Source: Dethiosulfatarculus sandiegensis (GTDB lineage: Bacteria; Desulfobacterota; Desulfarculia; Desulfarculales; Desulfarculaceae). From it: a stretch of DNA of 64,000 bases. The notes below the pieces were generated by a model. The model worked only from the letters and a program-made list of their open reading frames with translations, was not told the DNA's origin and searched no databases. Location of the stretch: positions 1 to 64,000 of the forward strand of contig NZ_AZAC01000014.1 of assembly GCF_000931935.2 (NCBI RefSeq). The letters are read 5' to 3'. Positions 47,102 to 55,740 of this stretch are shown one piece after another; position 1 is the stretch's first letter, and each line of letters begins with the position of its first letter. A program made the position numbers and the translations under genes.

Positions 47102-47641
47102 ATGATTCAAGAAGTGAACGGAAGAACACCCAAATTGGGGAAGAACGCATTTGTGGCTGAAGGTGCCTTTGTGCTGGGCGACGTCACCTTGGGTGAAGAC
47201 GCCAGCGTGTGGTACGGGGCTGTTATTCGGGGGGATATTAACTGGATCAGAATAGGCGACCGCAGCAACATCCAGGACGGAGTGGTGATCCATGTCAACC
47301 ACAAGGGCCAGGGCGTGAGGGTTGGCAATGAGGTTCTGGTGGGGCACAGGGTGGTTCTGCACGCCTGCACAGTGGAAGACGGCGCCTTGATCGGTAATGG
47401 GGCTGTTGTGCTGGATGGGGCCCATATTGGAGCCCGGGCCATGGTGGCCGCCGGATCGGTGGTGCCGCCGGGGGCCAAGGTGCCGCCCGAGACCCTGGTT
47501 ATGGGGTCGCCGGCCCGCCCCAAGCGCGCCCTGACCCCGGAGGAGATGGAGTCCAACCGAAAGGGCTCTTTGCGGTATGTTAGAATTAAAGAGGCCCATC
47601 GTACACCTGGAGTTCTTGTGGAGTACGGCCCGGAGGAATAA
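47102..47641 (+). CDS. Gamma-class carbonic anhydrase-like protein
   Basis: A 179-residue left-handed beta-helix protein with hexapeptide repeats and three His at zinc-ligand positions: His64 (VVIHVN), His82 and His87 (GHRVVLHAC). It forms trimers and may hydrate CO2, although several members of this CaiE/PaaY branch show little activity. Its stop overlaps the ATG of the next gene (TAATG), so the two are co-translated. Confidence 0.9.
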   Translation: MIQEVNGRTPKLGKNAFVAEGAFVLGDVTLGEDASVWYGAVIRGDINWIRIGDRSNIQDGVVIHVNHKGQGVRVGNEVLVGHRVVLHACTVEDGALIGNGAVVLDGAHIGARAMVAAGSVVPPGAKVPPETLVMGSPARPKRALTPEEMESNRKGSLRYVRIKEAHRTPGVLVEYGPEE

Positions 47642-48729
47642 TGCGGCAAAAGGCCCGTCAGATCTTGGAGGAACTTGCCCCGCAGGTGCAAAGAAACTGC
47701 ACCAGGGCAGACGCCTCCCTTGCGGGCCGCTTTTCCCTTTGCGGGCTTTTGATGCGGCTGAACAGCCTTTATAAATGGGAAAAGAACCTGCCTCCCTGGC
47801 AGGTGGAAGAACCGCCGGTGCTTCTGGACTGGGTGGGCAGACGGGAAGAGCTATGGCTTTCCTGCCAGGATCAGTCCTACGAAGACCTGGTGATTGAAAA
47901 CAGGGTCTATGACCCTTATGACTCTCAGGCTGTGAATCAACTGCTGAGGCCTTTGGGGCTGGTCTACAGCGCCGGCCTGGCCGGGGGATTGACCCCGGTG
48001 TTTTTTTTAGGGGGTATAAAAAAAGAACAAAGGCAAAACGGGCTTGAATGCCTTTGGATTGAAAGGGAGCAGGCCCGCAGCCTTTTACTCCTGCCCGGCC
48101 TGAAACAGGGTGATGTGGTTTACCTCAGGGAAGAGCCCTTGGCCCATCTTTTGTGGGACAGAATATCCGATCCCAGGAAAAGCGCCCGCGCTTTTGCCTG
48201 GATGGGGCTAAAGGGGTATGGGGTGAACCTGGAAGAGGTCTTGGCAAAACCCTCCTGGCCGATGCTTGAACCGGTGCTGCAAGGAGAAATGGAGACCGTG
48301 CTTTGGCACGAGTTGGGAGAGGCGGAGGTGGACGATGACGCCAACCGTATTTTCCACCTGGTGCTGCAAAGCTGCCCGGCCAGTGATCTGGAACTCTTTG
48401 TAAGAGCCCTGAAAGACCTTCTGGCCGACACCCTCCCTCAAGGCCGCCTCAGCAGAATTATTGCCGCTGAAAAAGAGGGCGCCCTGGGGTTTTATCCGGC
48501 CTGGCTCGACGGATACACCAGGTTTCTTTTTCCGGAGATCAGCCGGGCGGTGTTGGATTTCGTCAAGTCAGCCGACTGGCAGGCAGTGGAGGTTGCCAGG
48601 GATGTTGGCCTGGAACGGGCTGCAGACGCAATCTCCAGCCTGTCCTTCCTTTTGGTTGAAGGAGTGAATGAAAAAAGCCTGGCCAGAGCCCGCTCCGAGG
48701 TCATGGAACCCCTGACAGGACAGTTGTAG
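47641..48729 (+). CDS. Uncharacterised protein coupled to the gamma-carbonic anhydrase
   Basis: No family was recognised. The 362-residue product is soluble, helical and acidic, with no signal peptide and no membrane segment. Notable stretches are KWEKNLPPWQVEEPPVLLDW (about 45-64), FFLGGIKKEQ and an ELGEAEVDDDANRIFHLVL segment (about 222-240). It is translationally coupled to the preceding gene (TAATG), so it may act with it. It does not resemble known carbonic anhydrase partners that I can name. Confidence 0.75.
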   Translation: MRQKARQILEELAPQVQRNCTRADASLAGRFSLCGLLMRLNSLYKWEKNLPPWQVEEPPVLLDWVGRREELWLSCQDQSYEDLVIENRVYDPYDSQAVNQLLRPLGLVYSAGLAGGLTPVFFLGGIKKEQRQNGLECLWIEREQARSLLLLPGLKQGDVVYLREEPLAHLLWDRISDPRKSARAFAWMGLKGYGVNLEEVLAKPSWPMLEPVLQGEMETVLWHELGEAEVDDDANRIFHLVLQSCPASDLELFVRALKDLLADTLPQGRLSRIIAAEKEGALGFYPAWLDGYTRFLFPEISRAVLDFVKSADWQAVEVARDVGLERAADAISSLSFLLVEGVNEKSLARARSEVMEPLTGQL

Positions 48730-48794
48730 TCCCGTTAAAAGTACGCCATGAGAACCCGGAGCCCGCTGAATTTCAAAAGGTGTGTAAGCCGGAT

Positions 48795-49013
48795 TTATTT
48801 GAGCCGGTAAGTGATAAGTCCGTGGCTGAGGTCATAAGGGGACACACTGACGCGCACCCGGTCTCCCACCAGAACTTTAATTTTAAAACGCTTCATACGA
48901 CCGGACAAAACGGCCCTTAAGGTGTGCCCCTGCTCAGTTACCACCTCCATCTGGCCTCCGCCCAAGGTTCTGGTAACTTCGCCTTCCAAATGGATCAGAT
49001 CATCGCGACTCAA
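48795..49013 (-). CDS. infA: Translation initiation factor IF-1
   Basis: A 72-residue OB-fold protein with the IF-1 pattern: EGEVTRTLGGGQMEV, LSGRMKRFKIKVLVGDRV and SPYDLSHGLITYRLK. It binds the ribosomal A site during initiation. The sequence departs from common IF-1 at several places (MSRDDLIH start; MKRFKIKVL instead of MRMNFIRIL), so it could be one of two copies. It stands alone, not in a ribosomal protein operon. Confidence 0.92.
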   Translation of the reverse strand: MSRDDLIHLEGEVTRTLGGGQMEVVTEQGHTLRAVLSGRMKRFKIKVLVGDRVRVSVSPYDLSHGLITYRLK

Positions 49014-49527
49014 ACTTAACCCCTTTTGTTTCAGTTAAACAAAACCGCCAACTCTGGACGGATCAACGACTAACTATGGCACGGGGTCTACTTGCAGTCA
49101 AGTCTTGACGGGCTTTTGATGCCCTGGCAAAGCCGATATTATTCTAAAAAAAACCGGGAAAGGAAAAAGGCTCCTCATTGGGGCATTGCCAGTCTTTTTG
49201 TTGTACGATTTATTTTGTATTGACAGCGGGTTGGCCTGGACAATGAAAGGCGGGGCCTTGGGCGCCGCCAAAGGGCCGGACCAGGGTGAGGGCGGTTGAT
49301 CCGGGCGAGTTTGGGCAGGGCTGATAAAAATTATGAAAAAATGCCCGATCTGCTTGATAAATTCGGCTTCATAGGGCATATTTACGCGCAGGCTTGAACC
49401 GGCTGGGCGAAACGGGCCGGGGATAAAGGCTCTGGTGTAAAAACGCTTGCAGCCTTAGCTATTAGTGTGTATAAAGCCTATTCTATTTAAAAATCGCCCG
49501 GCACGTGGAGTAACCAGGAGGGACAGC
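49014..49527. other. 514-base divergent spacer between infA and rpmB
   Basis: Should hold the promoters of both genes. A 93-codon minus-strand frame at 49098-49379 has no ribosome site or domain and is not called. No structured RNA recognised. Confidence 0.45.
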
Positions 49528-49719
49528 ATGAGTCAAGTATGCGAGATTTGCGGTAAAAAGCCCCAGGTGGGCTGCAACGTGAGTCATGCTCATAACAAAA
49601 GCAAAAGGCGTTTCAATCCCAATCTGCAGCGCGTCCGCACTGTGGTGGACGGCCAGACCAAGCGTATCAAGGTCTGCACCCGCTGCATCCGTTCGGGCAA
49701 GGTTGTTAAACCCGCCTGA
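49528..49719 (+). CDS. rpmB: 50S ribosomal protein L28
   Basis: A 63-residue L28 of the zinc-binding type: CEICGKKP at the start and [10 protein letters not shown] near the end supply four Cys; [20 protein letters not shown] is the family core. The start at 49528 follows AGGAGGG; the longer upstream frame is rejected. A terminator follows at once. Confidence 0.97.
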   Translation: MSQVCEICGKKPQVGCNVSHAHNKSKRRFNPNLQRVRTVVDGQTKRIKVCTRCIRSGKVVKPA

Positions 49720-49747
49720 CCTTTGCTTTTGCATGCATTTGGAAACA

Positions 49748-49777
49748 GGGCCCTTTAGCAAAAGGGGCCCTTTTCTT
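49748..49777 (+). terminator. Intrinsic terminator after rpmB
   Basis: GGGCCCTTT-AGCA-AAAGGGGCCC followed by TTTTCTT, about 30 bases past the rpmB stop. Confidence 0.75.
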
Positions 49778-49839
49778 GTTGGTGAATCAGGGGAAAATCC
49801 CTGGATATGAACAGCCACCATGTTCTTGGCGAACCAGGG

Positions 49840-51987
49840 CTAAAGCCGAATGGTTCCCATCCTCTTTATTTGAACCACGCCTTTTACCCTTTTGATATCC
49901 TTGAAAACCTTCTGCAGTTGGGTGGTGTCGTGGACCTGTAGTCTGAAGTTGGTCACCCCTCTTTTGTTGGCTTCGCTCACCTGCACTTGGGCCTCTGCGA
50001 TGTTTACCGAATGTTTTTTCAACACAGCGGTTACATCCGCCAGGATTCCCGCCCGGTCGTTGCTTTCAACCTGAACCCAGACCGGGTGCACCTGGTCCTG
50101 ATCCACGTTCCATTGCACGTCAACCACCCTTTCGGGATCGGCGTTTGCAAGGTGAGGGCAGTTTTTATTGTGCACGGTAACGCCTTTCCCCCTGGTGATG
50201 AACCCGGCTATGGGATCCCCGGGCAGGGGGTTGCAGCATTTGGCAAAACGCACCAGTATGTCGTCCAGCCCCTTGACTTTGATCCCACCTGCCGGACGTT
50301 TCCGCAGCTTGGTAAAGGACCTTTCCAGTAAACCCGGCTTACGCTCATGCTCGGGCGGCGGCTGGATGCGGTTGGCCACCATGCGGGGTGAGACCTTGCC
50401 GTAGGCGATCGCGGCCAAAAGCAGGTCAGGGTCGGGGAAGGAAAGGTCTTTGGCCACCTTTTGCAAGTCTCCGCCCTTGGTTACCTTGTGCAGGGTCAGG
50501 TGGACCTTGCGCAATTGGCGGTCCAAAAGGTCCTTGCCCAGGTTGATGGCCCCGGCCCGCTCGGATTCCCTTATGTAGGATCTTATTTTGGACTTGGCCC
50601 GACCTGAGACAACATATTTGAGCCAGTCCTTGCTGGGGTGATGATTGACTTGGGTGTCAATTGAGACCTGGTCCCCTGTCTGTAGTTCGGTGCGCAAAGG
50701 AACCATGCGCCCGTTCACCTTGGCGCCCACGCACTGATGTCCCACCTCGGTGTGGATGGAATAGGCAAAGTCAACCGGGGTGGCCCCTCTCGGCAGTTCC
50801 TTTACTTCTCCGTTGGGGGTGAAGACAAAAATGGCTTCCGGGTAGAGGTCCATGCGCAGGGAGTTTATTATCTCAGACGGGTCCTCGGTCTCCCTTACAC
50901 CTTCCATGAGGCGTCTCAGCCAGGAAAAGCGGTCCTGCTCCGCCATTTCACCGGAGCCCTGCTCTTTGTAGCGCCAGTGGGCGGCGATGCCTTCCTCGGC
51001 CACCCTGTGCATGGCTTCGGTGCGGATCTGCACCTCCATGCGCTGCCCCAGAGGCCCAACCACCGAGGTGTGCAGGGATTGGTACATATTGGATTTGGGC
51101 ATGCCTATGTAGTCCCGGAAACGGCCGGGTATGGGCTTCCACAGGTTATGCACCACCATAAGGGCCTCATAGCAGTCCTTGAGCTGGGTTACTATGACCC
51201 TGAAGGCAATGAGGTCATAGAGTTCGTCTATGTCCACATTACGCCGCTTCATTTTAAGGTAGATGCTGGAGAAGTGCTTGGGCCTGCCCGAGACATTGCA
51301 TTCTATACCGTGCTTGGCCATGGCCTTGCGAATGCGGTCTTTTACATCTGTGGTAAAGGCCTGGCGGTCGCTTTGCTTGGTGGCCACCCCCTGTTTGATG
51401 TACTGATAGGCGTCCGGTTCAAGATAATAAAGGGAAAGGTCTTCCAGTTCCGCCTGCCAGCGTCTTATTCCCAAGCGGTGGGCCATGGGGGCATAGATGT
51501 CCCTGGTCTCGGTGGCTATTGATTTTTGCTTGGCCGGCGGCATGAACCCCAGAGTGCGCATGTTGTGCAGCCGGTCGGCCAACTTGATCAGAAGCACCCT
51601 TATGTCGTCGGCCATGGCCAGGACCATCTTGCGTAAGGTGGCGGCCTGGCGCGAAGTCTGGGTGGCCCCGCGGAGCATGGTGATCTTGGTGACCCCATCG
51701 ACCAGGTACGCCACTTCCTCGCCGAGGAGCTGCTTTATGTCTTCTCTGGTGGCGCTGGTGTCTTCCACTGTATCGTGTAAAAGGCCCGCGCAGATGCTGG
51801 CCACATCAAGCCGCATCTCGGCCAGCAGTCCGGCCACGGCCAGGGGGTGGCTCAAGTAGGGCTCACCCGAGCGCCTGGTCTGTCCTGCATGCAATTTGGC
51901 TGAATAGACATAGGCCTTCATTATGGCCTTGTCATCGGCTCCCGGATGGTAGGTTTTGACCCTGTCTATTATTTCATTTATGCGCAT
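49840..51987 (-). CDS. rel: Bifunctional (p)ppGpp synthetase/hydrolase
   Basis: A 715-residue Rel/SpoT protein that makes and breaks (p)ppGpp. The N-terminal HD hydrolase has SHPLAVA and the His71-Asp72 pair in LLHDTVEDT; the synthetase domain carries RFRDYIGMPKSNMYQSLHTS (about 305-325); TGS (about 390-455) and a C-terminal ACT domain (about 640-715) complete the usual order. Both catalytic parts look intact. No strong ribosome site is seen before the ATG. Confidence 0.95.
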   Translation of the reverse strand: MRINEIIDRVKTYHPGADDKAIMKAYVYSAKLHAGQTRRSGEPYLSHPLAVAGLLAEMRLDVASICAGLLHDTVEDTSATREDIKQLLGEEVAYLVDGVTKITMLRGATQTSRQAATLRKMVLAMADDIRVLLIKLADRLHNMRTLGFMPPAKQKSIATETRDIYAPMAHRLGIRRWQAELEDLSLYYLEPDAYQYIKQGVATKQSDRQAFTTDVKDRIRKAMAKHGIECNVSGRPKHFSSIYLKMKRRNVDIDELYDLIAFRVIVTQLKDCYEALMVVHNLWKPIPGRFRDYIGMPKSNMYQSLHTSVVGPLGQRMEVQIRTEAMHRVAEEGIAAHWRYKEQGSGEMAEQDRFSWLRRLMEGVRETEDPSEIINSLRMDLYPEAIFVFTPNGEVKELPRGATPVDFAYSIHTEVGHQCVGAKVNGRMVPLRTELQTGDQVSIDTQVNHHPSKDWLKYVVSGRAKSKIRSYIRESERAGAINLGKDLLDRQLRKVHLTLHKVTKGGDLQKVAKDLSFPDPDLLLAAIAYGKVSPRMVANRIQPPPEHERKPGLLERSFTKLRKRPAGGIKVKGLDDILVRFAKCCNPLPGDPIAGFITRGKGVTVHNKNCPHLANADPERVVDVQWNVDQDQVHPVWVQVESNDRAGILADVTAVLKKHSVNIAEAQVQVSEANKRGVTNFRLQVHDTTQLQKVFKDIKRVKGVVQIKRMGTIRL

Positions 51988-52073
51988 GCGGGGCTTTTAC
52001 TGCACCTGACAGGGGCGGAAAATCATCTCCGGCCCTGGTTTGTTCCCAAAAAGCAGGGAAGGGTTTTTAAAGA

Positions 52074-52109
52074 AAAAGAGGAGACCCTTTTAAAAAGGAC
52101 TCCTCTTTT
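52074..52109 (-). terminator. Intrinsic terminator after proS
   Basis: A stem AAAAGAGGAG / CTCCTCTTTT with further inner pairing (CCTTT/AAAGG), followed on the minus strand by TTCTTT. It lies about ten bases past the proS stop. Confidence 0.8.
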
Positions 52110-52119
52110 GTTTTAATGC

Positions 52120-53835
52120 CTATGCTGTCTGACCGCCTGCCTGGCGCACCATTTGACTGATAGTCAGAACCGCCTTGTCCAGGTCGATCATCTCAATGTC
52201 TCCGCCGGAGCGGCGTTTCAATTCCACCTGGCCGTTGGCCAGGCCTTTTTTACCTACAACCAGTCTCAAGGGGATGCCGCTTAAATCGTTATCCTTGAAT
52301 TTGAAGCCCGGCCTTACGTCGCGGTCGTCGATAACCGTATCCACGCCTGCGGCCCAAAGCTCGTCATGCAGTTTTTGGGCGGCTTCGAGCACCTCACCCT
52401 TGGCCTGCATGGCCAGCACCGCCACAGAGACAGGGGCCATGGACATGGGGAAGATGATGCCGTTCTCATCGTAGCTCTGTTCAATGGCCGCGGCCACGAT
52501 GCGGCTGACGCCAATGCCGTAGCAGCCCATGATAATGGGTTTGGATTCACCGTCCGCATCCAGGAAGGTGGCTCCCATGGACTGGCTGTATTTGGTGCCG
52601 AGGCGGAAGATGTGCCCCACCTCGATGCCCCTGGCAAAGGTCAGGGTTGCGCCGCAGCGGGGGCAGGGGTCTGTCTCGGTTATATCCCTCAAATCCGCCC
52701 GGACGGCCTTGGGTGCGTCTCTTTTGATATTGAGGCCCTTTAAGTGAGCGTCTTTTTGATTGGCTCCCACCACCAGGGCGGGGATGCCGAAGAGCTCCTG
52801 GTCGGCATAGACCGGGATCTCAAGGTTCTGGGGGCCTGAGAAGCCCATGGGGCCGCCGGTGACTTCTGCGATAACCGAAGCCGGGGCCAGCTCCAGCTCG
52901 GCCGCGCCGAGCCTGTTCTTGAGCTTGATCTCGTTTACTTCCCTGTCTCCGCGCACCACTGCGGCCACGGGCTTGCCGTCGGCCAGGTAGATCATGGTTT
53001 TTGCGGTTTCATGAGGCTTTACCGAGAGGAATTTTGCCACCTCTTCGATGGTGTGGGCGTCCGGGGTGGCCACCTGCTCGGTTTCCATGATCGGCTCGGC
53101 CGCGGATTCGTCGGCCAGCTTGACTTCTGCCTTTTCCACGTTGGCCGAATAGCCGCAGGCCGGGCAACTTACAATGGCGTCTTCGCCAGCCCCGGCCAGG
53201 ACCATGAATTCATGGGAAAAGGAGCCGCCGATGGAGCCGCTGTCCGCCTCCACCACGCTGTACTTAAGGCCCAGGCGGTCGAAGATCTCCTCATAGGCCT
53301 TGCGCATGATGCGGTAGCTTTCAGCTGAGGATTCTTCATCCGGGTCAAAGGAATAGGCGTCTTTCATCAGAAATTCCCTGGCCCGCATAATGCCGAACCT
53401 GGGGCGCACTTCATCCCTGAATTTGGTCTGTATCTGGTAGAGGTTAAGCGGCATGTCCCGATAAGAGCGGATCTCCTTGCGCACCAGGTCGGTTATGACT
53501 TCTTCGTGGGTGGGGGCCAGGCAGTATTCATGGTCATGCCTGTCTTTGAAGCGCAAAAGCTCCCTGCCATAGTGCTCCCAGCGGCCGGATTCCTTCCAAA
53601 GGTCGCCCGGTTGCACACCGGGCATCAGTATTTCCTGGGCGCCGGCCGCGTCCATTGCCTGGCGGATGATGTTTTCCACCTTATGCAGAACGCGTAGGCC
53701 CAGGGGGAGCCAGGTGTATATGCCTGAAGCCAGCTTTCTGATCATGCCCGCCCTGAGCAGAAGCTGGTGGCTTATGATTTCGGCCTCTGCCGGAGTTTCC
53801 TTGAGAGTGGGTGCTAAAAGTCGGCTAAGCTTCAT
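52120..53835 (-). CDS. proS: Prolyl-tRNA synthetase (bacterial type)
   Basis: A 571-residue class II synthetase with the bacterial-type insertion (editing) domain. Motif 1 region LASGIYTWLPLG, motif 2 RFKDRHDHEYCLAPTHEE, and motif 3 IMGCYGIGVSR are intact, as is the C-terminal anticodon-binding domain. It charges tRNA-Pro and edits mischarged Ala. Its start overlaps the end of ispG by 11 bases; the pair is followed by a terminator. Confidence 0.97.
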   Translation of the reverse strand: MKLSRLLAPTLKETPAEAEIISHQLLLRAGMIRKLASGIYTWLPLGLRVLHKVENIIRQAMDAAGAQEILMPGVQPGDLWKESGRWEHYGRELLRFKDRHDHEYCLAPTHEEVITDLVRKEIRSYRDMPLNLYQIQTKFRDEVRPRFGIMRAREFLMKDAYSFDPDEESSAESYRIMRKAYEEIFDRLGLKYSVVEADSGSIGGSFSHEFMVLAGAGEDAIVSCPACGYSANVEKAEVKLADESAAEPIMETEQVATPDAHTIEEVAKFLSVKPHETAKTMIYLADGKPVAAVVRGDREVNEIKLKNRLGAAELELAPASVIAEVTGGPMGFSGPQNLEIPVYADQELFGIPALVVGANQKDAHLKGLNIKRDAPKAVRADLRDITETDPCPRCGATLTFARGIEVGHIFRLGTKYSQSMGATFLDADGESKPIIMGCYGIGVSRIVAAAIEQSYDENGIIFPMSMAPVSVAVLAMQAKGEVLEAAQKLHDELWAAGVDTVIDDRDVRPGFKFKDNDLSGIPLRLVVGKKGLANGQVELKRRSGGDIEMIDLDKAVLTISQMVRQAGGQTA

Positions 53836-54928
53836 TCTGGTTCCTTGTCTTTCTGTTGTTAAGATATTCGTCCTGGGCCTTCAGAACCTGGTCCATAAAG
53901 GCTTCGACCAGATCGCTTTCAGGCACTTTTTTTATTACTTTTCCCTTGGCAAAGATAATTCCCTGGCCCCTGCCCCCGGCCAGGCCCACGTCCGCGTGAG
54001 ACGCCTCGCCCGGACCGTTCACCACGCAACCCATCACCGCAACGGTGAGCGGCGCGGTGATCACGGCCAGTTCCTTTTTCACCTTGGCCAAAAGCCCCAT
54101 GAGGTCAATCTCGGTGCGTCCGCAGGTGGGGCAGGATACAATCTCCACCCCCCGCTTGCGCAGGCCCGCTGCCCTTAGGATGTGCCAGGCCACCTCCACC
54201 TCGCGCACCGGATCGGCGGTGAGGCTCACCCGGAAGGTGTCGCCGATCCCCTCCATGAGAAGCGCGCCAATGCCCATGGCGGATTTGACTGTGCCGCTTG
54301 TGATGCCCCCGGCCTCGGTGACACCTATGTGCTGGGGACAGTCCGAGATTTCGGCCAGGGCTCGACAGGCGGCTATGGTATTCAATACAGAGGAAGATTT
54401 CAAGCTCACCTTGATATCGTAAAAACCCCGCTCCTCCAAAAGGCGCACATGGCTCAAGGCCGCTTCCACAATGGCTTCGGTGGTGGGACCGCCGTGCTTT
54501 TTCAGCAGCTCTTTGGGAAGGGAGCCGGAGTTGGCTCCCACCCGGATGGGTGTGTGATGGGCCTTGGCCGCATCCACCACCCGGTCAACCGCCTTGGTTG
54601 AACCTATGTTACCCGGATTTATACGCAGGCCCTTGGCCCCGTTTTCCACTGCGGCCACTGCCAGGCGGGCGTCAAAATGAATATCCGCCACCACAGGCAA
54701 AGGGCTTTGATCCGTTATGGGGCGAAAGGCCAGGGCTGCTTCCTGATCAGGCACGGCCAGACGCACTATTTCGCATCCAGCTTGATTCAGTTCTTTGATC
54801 TGGTTCAGGGTGGCTTTAACATCCCTTGTGTCTGTGCAGGTCATGGATTGAACAGCAACCGGGGCGCCCTTGCCCAGTTCAACTTCTCCCAGTTTGATCC
54901 GCCGGGTTTTGTCTCTTGTATATAACAT
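53825..54928 (-). CDS. ispG: (E)-4-hydroxy-3-methylbut-2-enyl-diphosphate synthase
   Basis: The 367-residue GcpE/IspG catalyses the penultimate step of the MEP isoprenoid pathway. It has the short bacterial layout: TIM-barrel start PVAVQSMTCTDTRDV, PVVADIHFD, and a C-terminal 4Fe-4S domain with SCPTCGRTEIDL and VMGCVVNGPGEA. The start at 54928 matches the family N-terminus; an open frame reaches 55060 but the extra residues are Cys/Lys-rich and unlike IspG. Coupled with proS by an 11-base overlap. Confidence 0.95.
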   Translation of the reverse strand: MLYTRDKTRRIKLGEVELGKGAPVAVQSMTCTDTRDVKATLNQIKELNQAGCEIVRLAVPDQEAALAFRPITDQSPLPVVADIHFDARLAVAAVENGAKGLRINPGNIGSTKAVDRVVDAAKAHHTPIRVGANSGSLPKELLKKHGGPTTEAIVEAALSHVRLLEERGFYDIKVSLKSSSVLNTIAACRALAEISDCPQHIGVTEAGGITSGTVKSAMGIGALLMEGIGDTFRVSLTADPVREVEVAWHILRAAGLRKRGVEIVSCPTCGRTEIDLMGLLAKVKKELAVITAPLTVAVMGCVVNGPGEASHADVGLAGGRGQGIIFAKGKVIKKVPESDLVEAFMDQVLKAQDEYLNNRKTRNQNEA

Positions 54929-55087
54929 ATTGATTTTAGATCTTTTTTGTCGTTTGTAATCAACCCCCCCCGGGCAGGGGCAGTTTAGTAACGGCCTTTG
55001 GCAAGTTTTGAAAACAGCTTGCACTTGGGCTTTTTCATGATAACTGTCACAACCCTTCATTTTTTGTACTCCCCTGGCAAGGCCCTG

Positions 55088-55546
55088 TCAACGAGGCCAG
55101 GCAGGAGCCCTGATTTCAGTTATTTCTAGGCCGTGTTCCTCAAGAAGGGCGGTCAATACACCTTGCCTGGGGCCTTTTCCCGGATTTTTACCAAAAGGGT
55201 CAAATCCGCAGGAGGGGGAGCGGTCTTTCAGATAGCAATGGGTCACCCCGGCCCGCAAGGCCGCAGCCACTACCAGCTCGGCCCCTTTGATAAAGGCCCG
55301 GGAAACGTCTTGTCCATCAGGGGTGACCAGCCTGGCCTTGCCCGCCAAGAGGTCTTTGCCCTCTTGACCTTCCCCGGCTCCTTCAAAACGGGCCGGAGGC
55401 CTGGGAACGGCAAGGCCGCCCAAGAGTTCAGGGCACAGGGCCAGAAAGGGTTTATCCTTTAATATCTCCCACAGCTGAGGCGCGTGGGACTTTCTACCGT
55501 CGTAGCGCACGCTTTGCCCGGCCAGACAGGCTGACACCAGTATCAC
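55088..55546 (-). CDS. DUF523 (TudS-like) iron-sulfur protein
   Basis: A 152-residue DUF523 protein: VSACLAGQSVRYDG with Cys7, ALCPE with Cys38 and KDRSPSCGFDPFG with a third Cys near residue 117. In the TudS branch of this family three such Cys hold a 4Fe-4S cluster that removes sulfur from thiouracil. Whether this protein has that activity is inference. The start is GTG at 55546. It lies between ispG and purM in the same direction but with gaps, so it is probably its own unit. Confidence 0.88.
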   Translation of the reverse strand: MILVSACLAGQSVRYDGRKSHAPQLWEILKDKPFLALCPELLGGLAVPRPPARFEGAGEGQEGKDLLAGKARLVTPDGQDVSRAFIKGAELVVAAALRAGVTHCYLKDRSPSCGFDPFGKNPGKGPRQGVLTALLEEHGLEITEIRAPAWPR

Positions 55547-55612
55547 TCTGCACCTGCTTTTTCAAAGGAAAGGGGGGTTAAAGCGGGGTTCTTAAAACCC
55601 ACCCGATCTTGC

Positions 55613-55720
55613 CGACAAAGTCCTCCCGGAGTTTGTCAGAGGCCGCTTGGCAAAACTTGTTTTTTGTCAAGCGGTTCGAATTCCTTGCCTTAGGAAGGCC
55701 TCGCAATTCGGCGGACCGTC
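55613..55720. repeat. Structured intergenic repeat, copy B
   Basis: About 108 bases matching copy A at 9602-9710. The hairpin arms are 55642-55655 and 55662-55675, with one G-T pair where copy A has A-T, so pairing is kept despite the base change. It lies between purM and the DUF523 gene, just past the purM stop. Confidence 0.75.
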
Positions 55721-55740
55721 TTCATGCAGGGCCCCATTCG

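Noticed and set aside
55673..55684. GGTTCGAATTCC resembling a tRNA T-loop
   Set aside because: Flanks do not form a T-stem or acceptor stem; the bases belong to the dispersed repeat.
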